Assembly (NCBI GenBank): GCA_032718475.1
Contig: JAUCBJ010005390.1
Span: 1 to 22,493 of the forward strand
Origin: Nemertoderma westbladi
Taxonomy: Eukaryota; Xenacoelomorpha; Nemertodermatida; Nemertodermatidae
Length of the DNA: 22,493 nucleotides
Reading direction: 5' to 3'
In this document: piece after piece, positions 8,950 through 15,695 of the stretch
Layout of the letters: every line of letters begins with the position of its first letter
How positions within the stretch are numbered: the first letter of the stretch is position 1
Program-made: the position numbers and the translations under genes
The notes under the pieces: generated by a model
The model's database searches: none
What the model saw: only the letters and a program-made list of their open reading frames with translations
What the model was told of the DNA's origin: nothing

Positions 8950-8988
8950 TATGATACGAAAAAAGTTTTCTAATTTTTTCGTATCATA
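8950..8988. repeat. Perfect 15-bp stem hairpin
   Basis: The arms TATGATACGAAAAAA (8950-8964) and its exact complement (8974-8988) flank a 9-nt loop. It lies inside the hAT-like element. Confidence 0.85.
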
Positions 8989-9333
8989 AAAAAAATTTAT
9001 ATCTTATTATTTCCATAGTTATACAAAGTCAGGATTATTATTTTAGAAAATTATTTGACGAAATTATTTGATTATTACCATTGCTGCATTGCTGAACAAA
9101 CCCATTATATTACACCTTTAATTACAGTTGCAACAGCTCATCTCCAATTTATTTAATTAATATCACCTGGCAGCAATACTCGAGCTGAATATGTATTTAT
9201 TTGTACTTCCCTCCTGTTTCACTCTAGTATACTTGATGCCGTTAGGTCCGCTGTTAGAGATAGAATATATGCAACTTAAGACTGCCCGTTCAATAGAAGT
9301 GGATTAGGTGGGACTGTGAGTGTCAGGGGCTAG

Positions 9334-9404
9334 TGGCTGAGCTGGTTAGCGCTACTGATGAGGCCTGGTAGGCCGAAACGTACGTATAGCGCTGGTTCAA
9401 CCCC
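9334..9404 (+). promoter_or_regulatory. tRNA-type pol III promoter, monomer 1 (A box and B box around the ribozyme)
   Basis: The A box TGGCTGAGCTGG (9334-9345) and B box GGTTCAACCCC (9394-9404) both match their consensus. The sequence between and around them (GGCTGAGCTGGTTAGCGC) resembles a tRNA D arm, while the anticodon-arm position is occupied by the hammerhead. The 3' part of the D-arm-like sequence (AGCGC) doubles as the 5' strand of ribozyme stem I. Confidence 0.75.
9348..9393 (+). ncRNA. Type I hammerhead ribozyme, monomer 1
   Basis: All core elements are present. Stem I pairs AGCGCTA (9348-9354) with TAGCGCT (9387-9393), 7 bp perfect. The first core box is CTGATGA (9355-9361). Stem II is GGCCT/AGGCC, 5 bp perfect, with loop GGT (9367-9369). 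The second core box is GAAA (9375-9378). A very short stem III (ACG/CGT, two-base loop TA) leads to GTA (9384-9386). Cleavage would fall between 9386 and 9387, giving a 2',3'-cyclic phosphate and a 5'-hydroxyl. The molecule is open at stem I, hence type I. Self-cleavage is inferred from structure, not shown. Confidence 0.88.
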
Positions 9405-9420
9405 CGGTGACGCGCTCTCA

Positions 9421-9426
9421 TTTTTT
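9421..9426 (+). terminator. T6 run, possible pol III terminator, monomer 1
   Basis: Six T lie 16 bp after the B box. RNA polymerase III normally stops at four or more T, so a pol III transcript from the A/B boxes could end here. Confidence 0.45.
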
Positions 9427-9674
9427 CCACTTCTGAACAAACCCATTATATTACACCTTTAATTACAGTTGCAACAGCTCATCTCCAATTTATTTAATTA
9501 ATATCACCTGGCAGCAATACTCGAGCTGAATATGTATTTATTTGTACTTCCCTCCTGTTTCACTCTAGTATACTTGAGGCCGTTAGGTCCGCTGTTAGAG
9601 ATAGAATATTTGCAACTTAAGACTGCCCGTTCAATAGAAGTGGATTAGGTGGGACTGTGAGTGTCAGGCACTAG

Positions 9675-9745
9675 TGGCTGAGCTGGTTAGCGCTACTGAT
9701 GAGGCCTGCTAGGCCGAAACGTAAGTATAGCGCTGGTTCAACCCC
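9675..9745 (+). promoter_or_regulatory. tRNA-type pol III promoter, monomer 2
   Basis: The A box (9675-9686) and B box (9735-9745) are identical to those in monomer 1, offset by exactly 341 bp, while flanking positions carry substitutions. The next T6 run is at 9762-9767. Confidence 0.75.
9689..9734 (+). ncRNA. Type I hammerhead ribozyme, monomer 2
   Basis: Stem I (AGCGCTA 9689-9695 with TAGCGCT 9728-9734), CTGATGA (9696-9702), stem II (GGCCT/AGGCC) and GAAA (9716-9719) are unchanged from monomer 1. The two differences are both in loops: the stem II loop is GCT instead of GGT, and C to A turns the stem III hairpin into C-GTAA-G, a GNRA tetraloop on a C-G pair. The cleavage triplet is GTA (9725-9727), so the bond 9727/9728 would be cut. 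Confidence 0.88.
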
Positions 9746-9761
9746 CGGTGACGCGCTCTCA

Positions 9762-9767
9762 TTTTTT
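9762..9767 (+). terminator. T6 run, possible pol III terminator, monomer 2
   Basis: Same position in the second monomer as the run at 9421-9426. Confidence 0.45.
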
Positions 9768-10035
9768 CCACTTTTGAACAAACCCATTATATTACACGTT
9801 TCAGCCTATGACATATGATTGATATGAACTTCAACTTAAGAACTTAAGAACTTAGGAACACAGTTTACAGTAAAAGTTTTCTTTCTTTGGTACTTATTTT
9901 TCAATTATCAATTTAACATAAATTCTATGGGCAGGCAGAAGCAGCACCCCAATTGGAAATTTGTTTATTGTAAATAGTAAAAACGAATTACCAACTACCG
10001 CAAATACTGCAGTAGTTAACATTGGTTGGCATACG

Positions 10036-10100
10036 TTGGCAGTAGCGGTAGAGGTAGCGGTAGTAAAAAGCGCGGAATTTGCGGTAGCGGTAGCGGGAGT
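10036..10100. repeat. Right subterminal GCGGTA repeats
   Basis: The series GCAGTAGCGGTAGAGG, TAGCGGTAGT and GCGGTAGCGGTAGCGG lies just inside the right end of the hAT-like element. It is denser than on the left side. Confidence 0.65.
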
Positions 10101-10115
10101 GCCGTACGATCCCTG

Positions 10116-10795
10116 CCGTATATATCCCTTACAATACGACTACCGTACGGCGTACATAGCCGTTTGGGTGATATACCGTTTGGTTAATATCCTTATAAAG
10201 TGAATGGCGCATACTAAATCACCTTGGTGATATTGCGGAGTTTTTACAGAATTCGCCATTGTTGTAAATTGTTTATCTAAATGATGCAATCCCAAAATGG
10301 AAAATGGAAATGCTAATTTCAAATATAAATTTGTTCAATTTTTGCGTAGAATAAAATTAACCCAATCATTCCACTTAATTTAGTGGATAAAGAAACCATA
10401 AAGAAACCAAAAACTCAACATGCCACGACTGCTCGCCTGCGGCTGCAATTTAAGCCCCTCTGCATAAGAGCAAATTGACCCATGTATCAATAATACTTTT
10501 GAAAAAATGTTTTATGTAATATAGCATTGGTGAATTACAAATTAGGTTGTTAGCTGTTGATTTTTATATTGATTTGTCAGTTAGTCACAAACCAATGTCT
10601 GAATATCAGTAATGACTTAGCGAGCATGATGAACGCATGACATGACAAGTAAGTATATCATATATTTATTACATTATAACATGTGGTGTTAAGACATTCA
10701 AGAACCATGACTGCCTCGTATTAACTCTCACTACTTAGATAGTGCAAAGCTGGTTAGTACCTGTCCCAAAGGGGGAAACTGTCGAAGTTAAGGTA
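10116..10795. other. Unassigned spacer
   Basis: It begins with CCGTATATATCCCTT and a near-copy of the element's left flank (10130-10146). Beyond that no gene, RNA or repeat is supported. Confidence 0.5.
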
Positions 10796-10801
10796 TACGG
10801 A

Positions 10802-10962
10802 CATTTCGTCCTGGAACTTTTCATCCCAGACTTTTCGCTCCGGACTATTCGTTCCAGACTTTTCGCTTTGGACTTTTCATTCTGGACTTTTCACCCCAGA
10901 CTTTTCGCACCGGCCTTTTCCTCCCAGACTTTTCGTCCTGGACTTTTCGTACCAGACTGTAA
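10802..10962. repeat. 14-bp minisatellite, about 11 copies
   Basis: The motif (C/T)(C/T)(A/G)GACTTTTCGTC recurs with a strict 14-bp spacing: ACTTTTC or variants at 10816, 10830, 10844, 10858, 10872, 10886, 10900, 10914, 10928, 10942 and 10956. Both strands are open through it, but 14 is not a multiple of three and the copies differ at third and non-third positions alike, so it is not coding. Confidence 0.9.
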
Positions 10963-11565
10963 TGGATTTCTCGTGCCTCTTGGCACGATAAGCTCCTAAA
11001 AAGGCTTTGAATATCTAAAAGTTCCAAGGGGTGCTATCTTTTCCCTTATTGTTTTGTTTCCCGGCTTTCATTAAATATTTCCCACAAGAACACAGTCCTT
11101 CAATGACTAGTTATTTACGGACATCCACAACCCTTCAAAGATAGTGCAAAAAACACAGTGATTTATGTTCTTCCCAAGATGTATTGTTCCAATCTGGCAT
11201 ATAAAAATAGTGTACTGTAACGCCATAGAAAAACCTCTGGGATGAGGAAAAAGAGAAACCGGATGAAGGGTGCTTTGGGTCCGGTAGGATCCAAAGTATA
11301 GCCTCAAAATAATCAAATATTCCAAAATACAGAAAAATACAGTATTTTTAGTCGTTTCATTATGCTAAAAATACTCTGAAATACACAATCAAGTTATAGA
11401 AAAAGCCACAGGTTATGGAAAACGTCAAAGTTATGGAAAAAAGTCTTAAACGTCATAATAAACTTGGTGCAGATTCACGCTATTGGAACTTGGTGATAGT
11501 GCAGAACACCAGGTTACCGTCTGAGTCCAAACAGGGGTGGGACCGATTGGACGCAAATGGTTAGC
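10963..11565. other. Unassigned spacer
   Basis: No gene is supported. A small inverted repeat AAAAATAC-A-GTATTTTT lies at 11333-11349. Confidence 0.5.
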
Positions 11566-11750
11566 TGTTACTTTGCCCTCAAAACTATACCATCGATGCT
11601 GGCGAGCCTGGGATGAACTGAATAGCCAGTGGACAGAGTGCACAAGCACTACCGTAACTGACAGAGTCAAAGCCTCTAGGGACACTGCTACTTTGCCCCC
11701 AAAACTAAATTGTCGGTCCTGAGACGAACTAAGTAGCCAGTGGACTAGTT
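11566..11750. repeat. Imperfect 120-bp tandem duplication
   Basis: The series CTTTGCCC(T/C)CAAAACTA...GA(A/G)CTxA(A/G)TAGCCAGTGGAC occurs at about 11571-11634 and again at about 11691-11754. A plus-strand frame runs through both copies, but I do not recognise its product. It lies just upstream of the LINE insertion. Confidence 0.55.
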
Positions 11751-11779
11751 AGCCAGAGATCTCAGTCCTCGGTGGTAAC

Positions 11780-11888
11780 GTCTTACCTTCCCAGCAACCA
11801 CGAACCCGCTAATGCCAGCCTGGGAAGAAAGAAGTCCAATATCTTGGAGCAGAGCCTAGTTTAGCTGCAGAGGCGGCCAACTATGAAG
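11780..11888. repeat. 108-bp direct repeat, left copy (flanks the LINE)
   Basis: It begins GTCTTACCTTCCCAGC and ends CCAACTATGAAG. It recurs at 12980-13087 with one base deleted and one substitution. The pair exactly brackets the truncated LINE, so it is best read as a very long target-site duplication. The unit contains CTTCCCAG and CTGGGAAG, an 8-bp inverted pair. Confidence 0.85.
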
Positions 11889-12929
11889 ATTCTTGATGAA
11901 ATTATTGCAGCAATCAGTTCAGTATACGATGGTTCGACAACATTTGTGTCTACTGTTGATGGTGACACAGAACCATTTGAAGTGTTATGGGGCGTCCTCC
12001 AGGGAGACACACTTGCACCATTCTTGTTCATAATTGTGGTTGACTATGTTCTACGCATGTCCTTAGATCATCATGATGATGATGGGGTGATGATAACTCC
12101 ACCTACTGGCTCCAGAAGTCGAGGAAATCCTGCCAAGTACCTAACTGATCTAGACTTTGCTGATGACTTAGGAGTACTCTCAGAATCAATAGAGGGAGCC
12201 CAACGGCTCCTCAGCTCATTAGAACATGCTGCTTCTAGTGTTGGTCTTTTTATTAACTCCAGAAAGACCAAAATTTTGACAGTTAACTTTGAAAGTTCTA
12301 AGCAAGTCTCTGATCGGATGAGCATAAGCTCAAAGGATGGTATGCTTGAGCATGTGGACGACTTCTGTTACCTGGGATCATGGATCCAGAAGTCAGGTGA
12401 GGACCTTCGAATACGTAAGGGAAAGGCATGAGCAGCCTTGAATAGGCTTTCCAGGATTTGGAAGTCACCGAGAATTAATCAGAAACTTAAGGTCCGATTA
12501 TTTAGAGCAGCAGTAGTTCCAGTACTCCTCTATGGGAGTCCATGCTGGGCTCTAACTGCTGAGGACACCAAATCTCTGGATGGCACATTCACAAGAATGC
12601 TACGCCGGGTTCATTGTGTCAAGTACAATGCACACATCTCCAACCAGACACTATTTAACATTGGAGGTGTCTCATTGGTTCCCCCAAGCTTGACACTAGA
12701 ACAAAATCGCCTCCGCTTTGCAGGACATTGCTTTCGCCGTGTGGACCAGCCAGTACATAATCTTGTACTTTGGCAGCCTCATTGAGTAAATAAGCATGGT
12801 GGACAGCCCATGACTTTCTTGAGACGCATCTTAAAGGACACTGGCCTTGAAGATGCGGATGATCTAGCAAATGTCATGGGTCAGATGTGGCGGCGCAATT
12901 TTGTCGACAAGCCGGCACAGCATTCTTAA
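11889..12929 (+). pseudogene. LINE reverse transcriptase, C-terminal two-thirds, two in-frame TGA codons
   Basis: One continuous frame ends at TAA 12927-12929. It opens with ILDEIIAAISSVY, then GVLQGDTLAPFLFIIV (motif B), the catalytic FADDLGVLS (motif C, near 12156) and GLFINSRKTKILTVN (motif D). The post-RT region has LYGSPCWALTAED, RMLRRVHCVKYNAHISNQT and RLRFAGHC. This is an RTE/CR1-grade LINE polymerase; I cannot assign the clade. Two sense codons have become TGA: at 12429-12431, where tryptophan is expected (KGKA-W-AALNR), and at 12783-12785, where copy 2 has glycine (QPH-G-VNK). A small deletion changes GDRELWRCN of copy 2 to GQMWRRN. The product would be dead without suppression. The motifs up to the palm region are missing, consistent with 5' truncation. 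Confidence 0.85.
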
Positions 12930-12957
12930 AAATGCAGCTGCAATGCAGCATGCCGAT

Positions 12958-12979
12958 ACTAGTAGTAGTAGTAGTAGTA
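12958..12979. repeat. (TAG)n tail of LINE copy 1
   Basis: About seven AGT/TAG triplets close the element and directly abut the right 108-bp repeat. Copy 2 has the same triplet tail (complement CTA at about 21944-21959). Confidence 0.85.
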
Positions 12980-13087
12980 GTCTTACCTTCCCAGCAACCA
13001 CGAACCCGCTAAGCCAGCCTGGGAAGAAAGAAGTCCAATACCTTGGAGCAGAGCCTAGTTTAGCTGCAGAGGCGGCCAACTATGAAG
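12980..13087. repeat. 108-bp direct repeat, right copy (flanks the LINE)
   Basis: Partner of 11780-11888. Read on the plus strand it contains GKKEVQYLGAEPSLAAEA and continues into NYEGWFLGLTFPSEYGPF before a stop. A small host or repeat reading frame may therefore have been the target, though I do not recognise it. Confidence 0.85.
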
Positions 13088-13950
13088 GCTGGTTTTTGGG
13101 ACTCACTTTTCCATCCGAATATGGCCCCTTTTAAACCCGGTGTGGGGTCAATAAGAAGTTGACCCCTAATTATCACTTAAACACAGTTTGTCTTTCTTGT
13201 GCAGTGATTTTACGTTCAACCCATGTAAAATATAATTAATACGTGGTTGTTAGACTGACCAATAACCGATTACTGATGAATGGCAATAGAGTTTGCTGGT
13301 TGTCAATTATTCCTTTGTTAATAACTGGGTGAGATTAATTGGTAGGTGAAGGTTGGTGTGTGTACTAAGGGGCCAATGTGAGAAAGGAGGGAGGTTGTGT
13401 AATGACCTCCTTCATTGGATAGCAATAATTTGTAAGGGAGTAGCTGGCAATATTGGTTGGAAAGGAGGGTGATTGCGGTTAAGGATATCTGGGATGGAAA
13501 TTATGTTGTAATATTGGATGTTAAAGGAATGAAATATTACGGTGGGAAAGGGGGAAAAAGGGAATAATTGTCTAGCGATTATTATGGCATTGTGTAGTTT
13601 TAGTGTATTTTTGTATGTTTGCCTACGGAGGCGCGAAAATCGATTACACTCCCCCCATGGCAAATTTGGAAAAAAAATTGGTCATAAAAAAAAGATTTTG
13701 AGCCAAGATTTTGAAAATATATTTTTTGTCCTAAAAAAATAACTGCACCGCGTGAGCTTCTGGTGTCATCAAAAATGTTGACCAAAATATATACGCGGTT
13801 TCTGTTTGAAGTTATTTAAAATACACCGCACAATAATTAATCTCTTTCCCAGAGGTAATTCATAAATCCAATCATAAAAATTAACTTTATTTACACAAAC
13901 GAGACTAATCTTGTTATTGCCTTGTTCCACGTAGGGAACTAGATAGAAGC
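13088..13950. other. Unassigned region
   Basis: This is G-rich on the plus strand to about 13560, then A/T-rich with oligo-A runs. A GGAGGT/ACCTCC inverted pair lies at about 13390-13410. No frame has protein-like composition and no repeat family was recognised. Confidence 0.5.
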
Positions 13951-13960
13951 ATATGATTTT

Positions 13961-13978
13961 ATATATATATATATATAT
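13961..13978. repeat. (AT)9 microsatellite
   Basis: A simple AT dinucleotide repeat, followed by a small TGGCC/GGCCA hairpin (about 13983-13999). Confidence 0.9.
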
Positions 13979-14377
13979 GCATTGGCCGATAAGGGCCAGT
14001 GCGAATATATAACTTTTGAGCATACCCAACAAACTTGCTTAGATGTAAATGAAATACTAATATGATCCACTAGGGGGCTCTAATTAACAAGTAATGAGGT
14101 ATGGCCCTTCCAGAACTTTTTTCCTTCTAAAATATATTTTGAAATAGCAATAAATACCACGATGTTCCACGCAGTGGTGGAAGAAAATAATTGACACAAT
14201 GGCTCTAATTATAGAGTTTTCTTTAAAAAAAAATAATATAGGTAGAATATAGACGCCGAAACAAGGAAAAGTAGCGAGAAACAGAAGTGCAAAAATGCAG
14301 AATCTGATAATTACATATGTTTCTACTCAACGAATTTCCCTGAAATAAATTGAACAGCAATAATTATTGATTCATGA
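13979..14377. other. Unassigned spacer
   Basis: It holds a small perfect hairpin TTCCAC-GCAGTG-GTGGAA (about 14165-14182). Nothing else is recognised. Confidence 0.5.
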
Positions 14378-14645
14378 ATAATTATTATAACTTTTGTTGG
14401 GCACAGCTTAGCAAAGTCGAGAATGACGTCCAGATGGTGACCGCCATTTTGGCGCTCTTACCATTCCGCTAGCGGCTCAGACAAAAAAAAAGGTAGACCT
14501 TGAAATACTACCTAATATACCTAGCTCCCCCCATCTGTCAAACCATATCTGCAGCCACTATATTCGATTCATTGTTATTATGTGCTTCGCCGTCTCTTGT
14601 ACTTCACTAAGCTGTGCCAAACGGAAGGTTTGATAATTTGCACAA
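14378..14645. mobile_element. Possible small MITE with about 35-bp terminal inverted repeats
   Basis: GGCACAGCTTAG (14400-14411) and CTAAGCTGTGCC (14607-14618) are perfect inverted repeats. Weaker complementarity extends outward on both sides (AATTAT..AAC.TT..GTT) to about 14378 and 14645. The interior contains a CRE-like TGACGTC (14424-14430), the YY1-type motif AAAATGGCGG on the minus strand (14441-14450) and the palindrome CCGCTAGCGG (14466-14475). No target duplication was identified. Confidence 0.45.
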
Positions 14646-15155
14646 ATACAACATGAATACACATGAATAATTATGGAAACTTGATTCATTTAGCGGCCAC
14701 TACAGTTTAACAAAACATAGTTTGAAACCTAAAAAAACAAGGAAATATACTTTAGGATTACAATGTTGCATGCTATTTAAGGTATGTATGGTATGGTATA
14801 TAACTATGCTTGGCATGGTATCGTCCCACCCTTAGTCTTAGGGCATGCTACAGTTTATGTTTGGTTTGCTGATATAAGATGTATGCTATGCATGCTATGA
14901 TAACTAACTGTAGATGTTATGTTAGGTATGTATCCTAACATTTCACGACTACTAGAAACGATATTCTAGCGACAGGAATATAATCCATTAGCAGTTAGTA
15001 TTGAAAACACTTCAGCCTTACAAATTCAGTATGTGCTACATTATTATAGCCATTATTTATGTGCCTCTACAAATTTCATTATTATTCTATATCTATAATA
15101 TTGTTATAGGGCCTATTCTATATTTGTCATTGTCTCGACCAGCTGAATTATTATA
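14646..15155. other. Unassigned region, partly TATGR-rich
   Basis: Loose TATG/ATGC-type words recur between 14780 and 14940. No gene is supported. Confidence 0.5.
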
Positions 15156-15159
15156 TAGT

Positions 15160-15236
15160 TATGCATTATGTTATGTTATGTTATGTATGTATGCTATGGT
15201 ATTATACTATGCTATGCTATGCTATGCTATGATATG
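15160..15236. repeat. Pentanucleotide (TATGT/TATGC)n microsatellite
   Basis: Runs of TTATG change into CTATG along the tract, with a few irregular units. Frames crossing it are products of the repeat. Confidence 0.85.
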
Positions 15237-15284
15237 ACATTTCCTTCATTGCGTGTATCCAATGGGAGATTTGTCTTGAAGGAC

Positions 15285-15385
15285 CCAGACCAATTTAAAT
15301 GGCCCTTAGGAACAGTGTCTACTGAGGGCCATTTAAGTGGCTCCAATGAGACTTTGTCTTGAATGGGCCACTTTAACTTTTTACC
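15285..15385. repeat. Isolated unit of the 90-bp palindromic repeat
   Basis: It contains the same AAATGGCCCTTA, GAGGGCCATTTAAGTGGCTC and GAATGGGCCACTT words as the array at 15696-16075. It is separated from that array by the second piggyBac-like MITE copy. Confidence 0.75.
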
Positions 15386-15401
15386 CTTTTTACACCTTTA
15401 A

Positions 15402-15690
15402 CCCTATTCATACCGGAAATAATAATAAAAAATTTACTCTTATTAGCCTGCTTAAAATCAAATTTTTAGGTTTTCTGGGGCGCTGATTATAAATATTCCA
15501 ATTTCTTGGGAAGTTTTTTTTATTAAAATTTTGTTATTAGTTTTGTTTATTATTAATTTGGCACACACCTCCGAAAAATACAATTTGAAATGTCTAAAGC
15601 CGTTTTTATTTATTCCAATGAATTCAGAACCATCGTAAAACACATGTAATGCGGGAAACAAGATGTAGAAATCAATTCGTATCTATTGCC
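15402..15690. mobile_element. piggyBac-like MITE, copy 2 (partial)
   Basis: TTAA at 15398-15401 is followed by CCCTATTCATACCGG, matching the left end of copy 1. Further inside, GGTTTTCTGGGGCGCTGAT (from about 15469) matches 2519-2537. The CCGAAAAATACAA...TTTATTCCAATGAATTCAGA block matches the tandem unit near 2960-3020. The right terminal repeat and second TTAA are not seen; the 90-bp array begins where it should continue. Confidence 0.75.
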
Positions 15691-15695
15691 ATCTA

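Larger units (their letters stand above)
9093..9797 (+). mobile_element. Retrozyme-like tandem dimer (341-bp monomers with hammerhead ribozymes)
   Basis: Two head-to-tail monomers (9093-9433 and 9434-9774), each exactly 341 bp, are followed by a 23-bp partial third (9775-9797). By eye they differ at about seven bases with no insertion or deletion. Each monomer contains, in order, an unassigned 240-bp body, a pol III A box, a full hammerhead ribozyme, a B box and a T6 run. Tandem non-coding monomers of a few hundred bases, each with a type I hammerhead, are the known layout of metazoan retrozymes. Their transcripts self-cleave to unit length and are circularised. A dimeric transcript here would release a 341-nt RNA (9387-9727). 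There is no coding capacity, so retrotransposition would need enzymes from another element. Confidence 0.8.
8620..10115. mobile_element. hAT-like non-autonomous element carrying a retrozyme-like dimer
   Basis: The left end CAGGGATCGTACGG (8620-8633) and right end CCGTACGATCCCTG (10102-10115) are perfect 14-bp inverted repeats. CAGGG-type ends are typical of the hAT superfamily. GCGGTAGCGG-type repeats cluster inside both ends, like the subterminal binding sites of hAT transposases. There is no transposase frame in the 1,496 bp. An exact 8-bp target duplication is missing: the flanks are TACTGTAT and CCGTATAT, matching only as CTGTAT/CCGTAT with one difference. The superfamily call is therefore moderate. 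The interior holds a 15-bp hairpin and the hammerhead-bearing tandem repeat. Confidence 0.6.
11889..12979 (+). mobile_element. 5'-truncated non-LTR retrotransposon (LINE), copy 1
   Basis: A 1.1-kb 3' portion of a LINE: the end of the reverse transcriptase domain, the C-terminal domain, a 30-bp 3' UTR and a (TAG)n tail (12958-12979). The 5' end is abrupt inside the RT frame, as in incomplete target-primed reverse transcription, and the whole is bracketed by 108-bp direct repeats. The 3' end (GCAGCATGCCGAT followed by AGT/TAG triplets) is shared with copy 2 at 21947. Confidence 0.85.

Noticed and set aside
9334-9430. A genuine tRNA gene
   Set aside because: A and B boxes are present, but there is no anticodon stem-loop and no matching acceptor stem; the hammerhead occupies that space.
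8620-10115. A confident 8-bp hAT target-site duplication
   Set aside because: The 8 bases outside each end (TACTGTAT and CCGTATAT) do not match; only a 6-bp one-mismatch alignment is possible.
10742-10999. 85-codon frame with a phenylalanine-rich repeated peptide
   Set aside because: Produced by a 14-bp minisatellite, which is not a multiple of three; there is no consistent peptide repeat.
12429-12785. TGA recoding (selenocysteine or alternative code) in LINE copy 1
   Set aside because: Copy 2 has glycine where copy 1 has the second TGA, and other relics in the window also carry TAA and TAG, so simple decay is enough.
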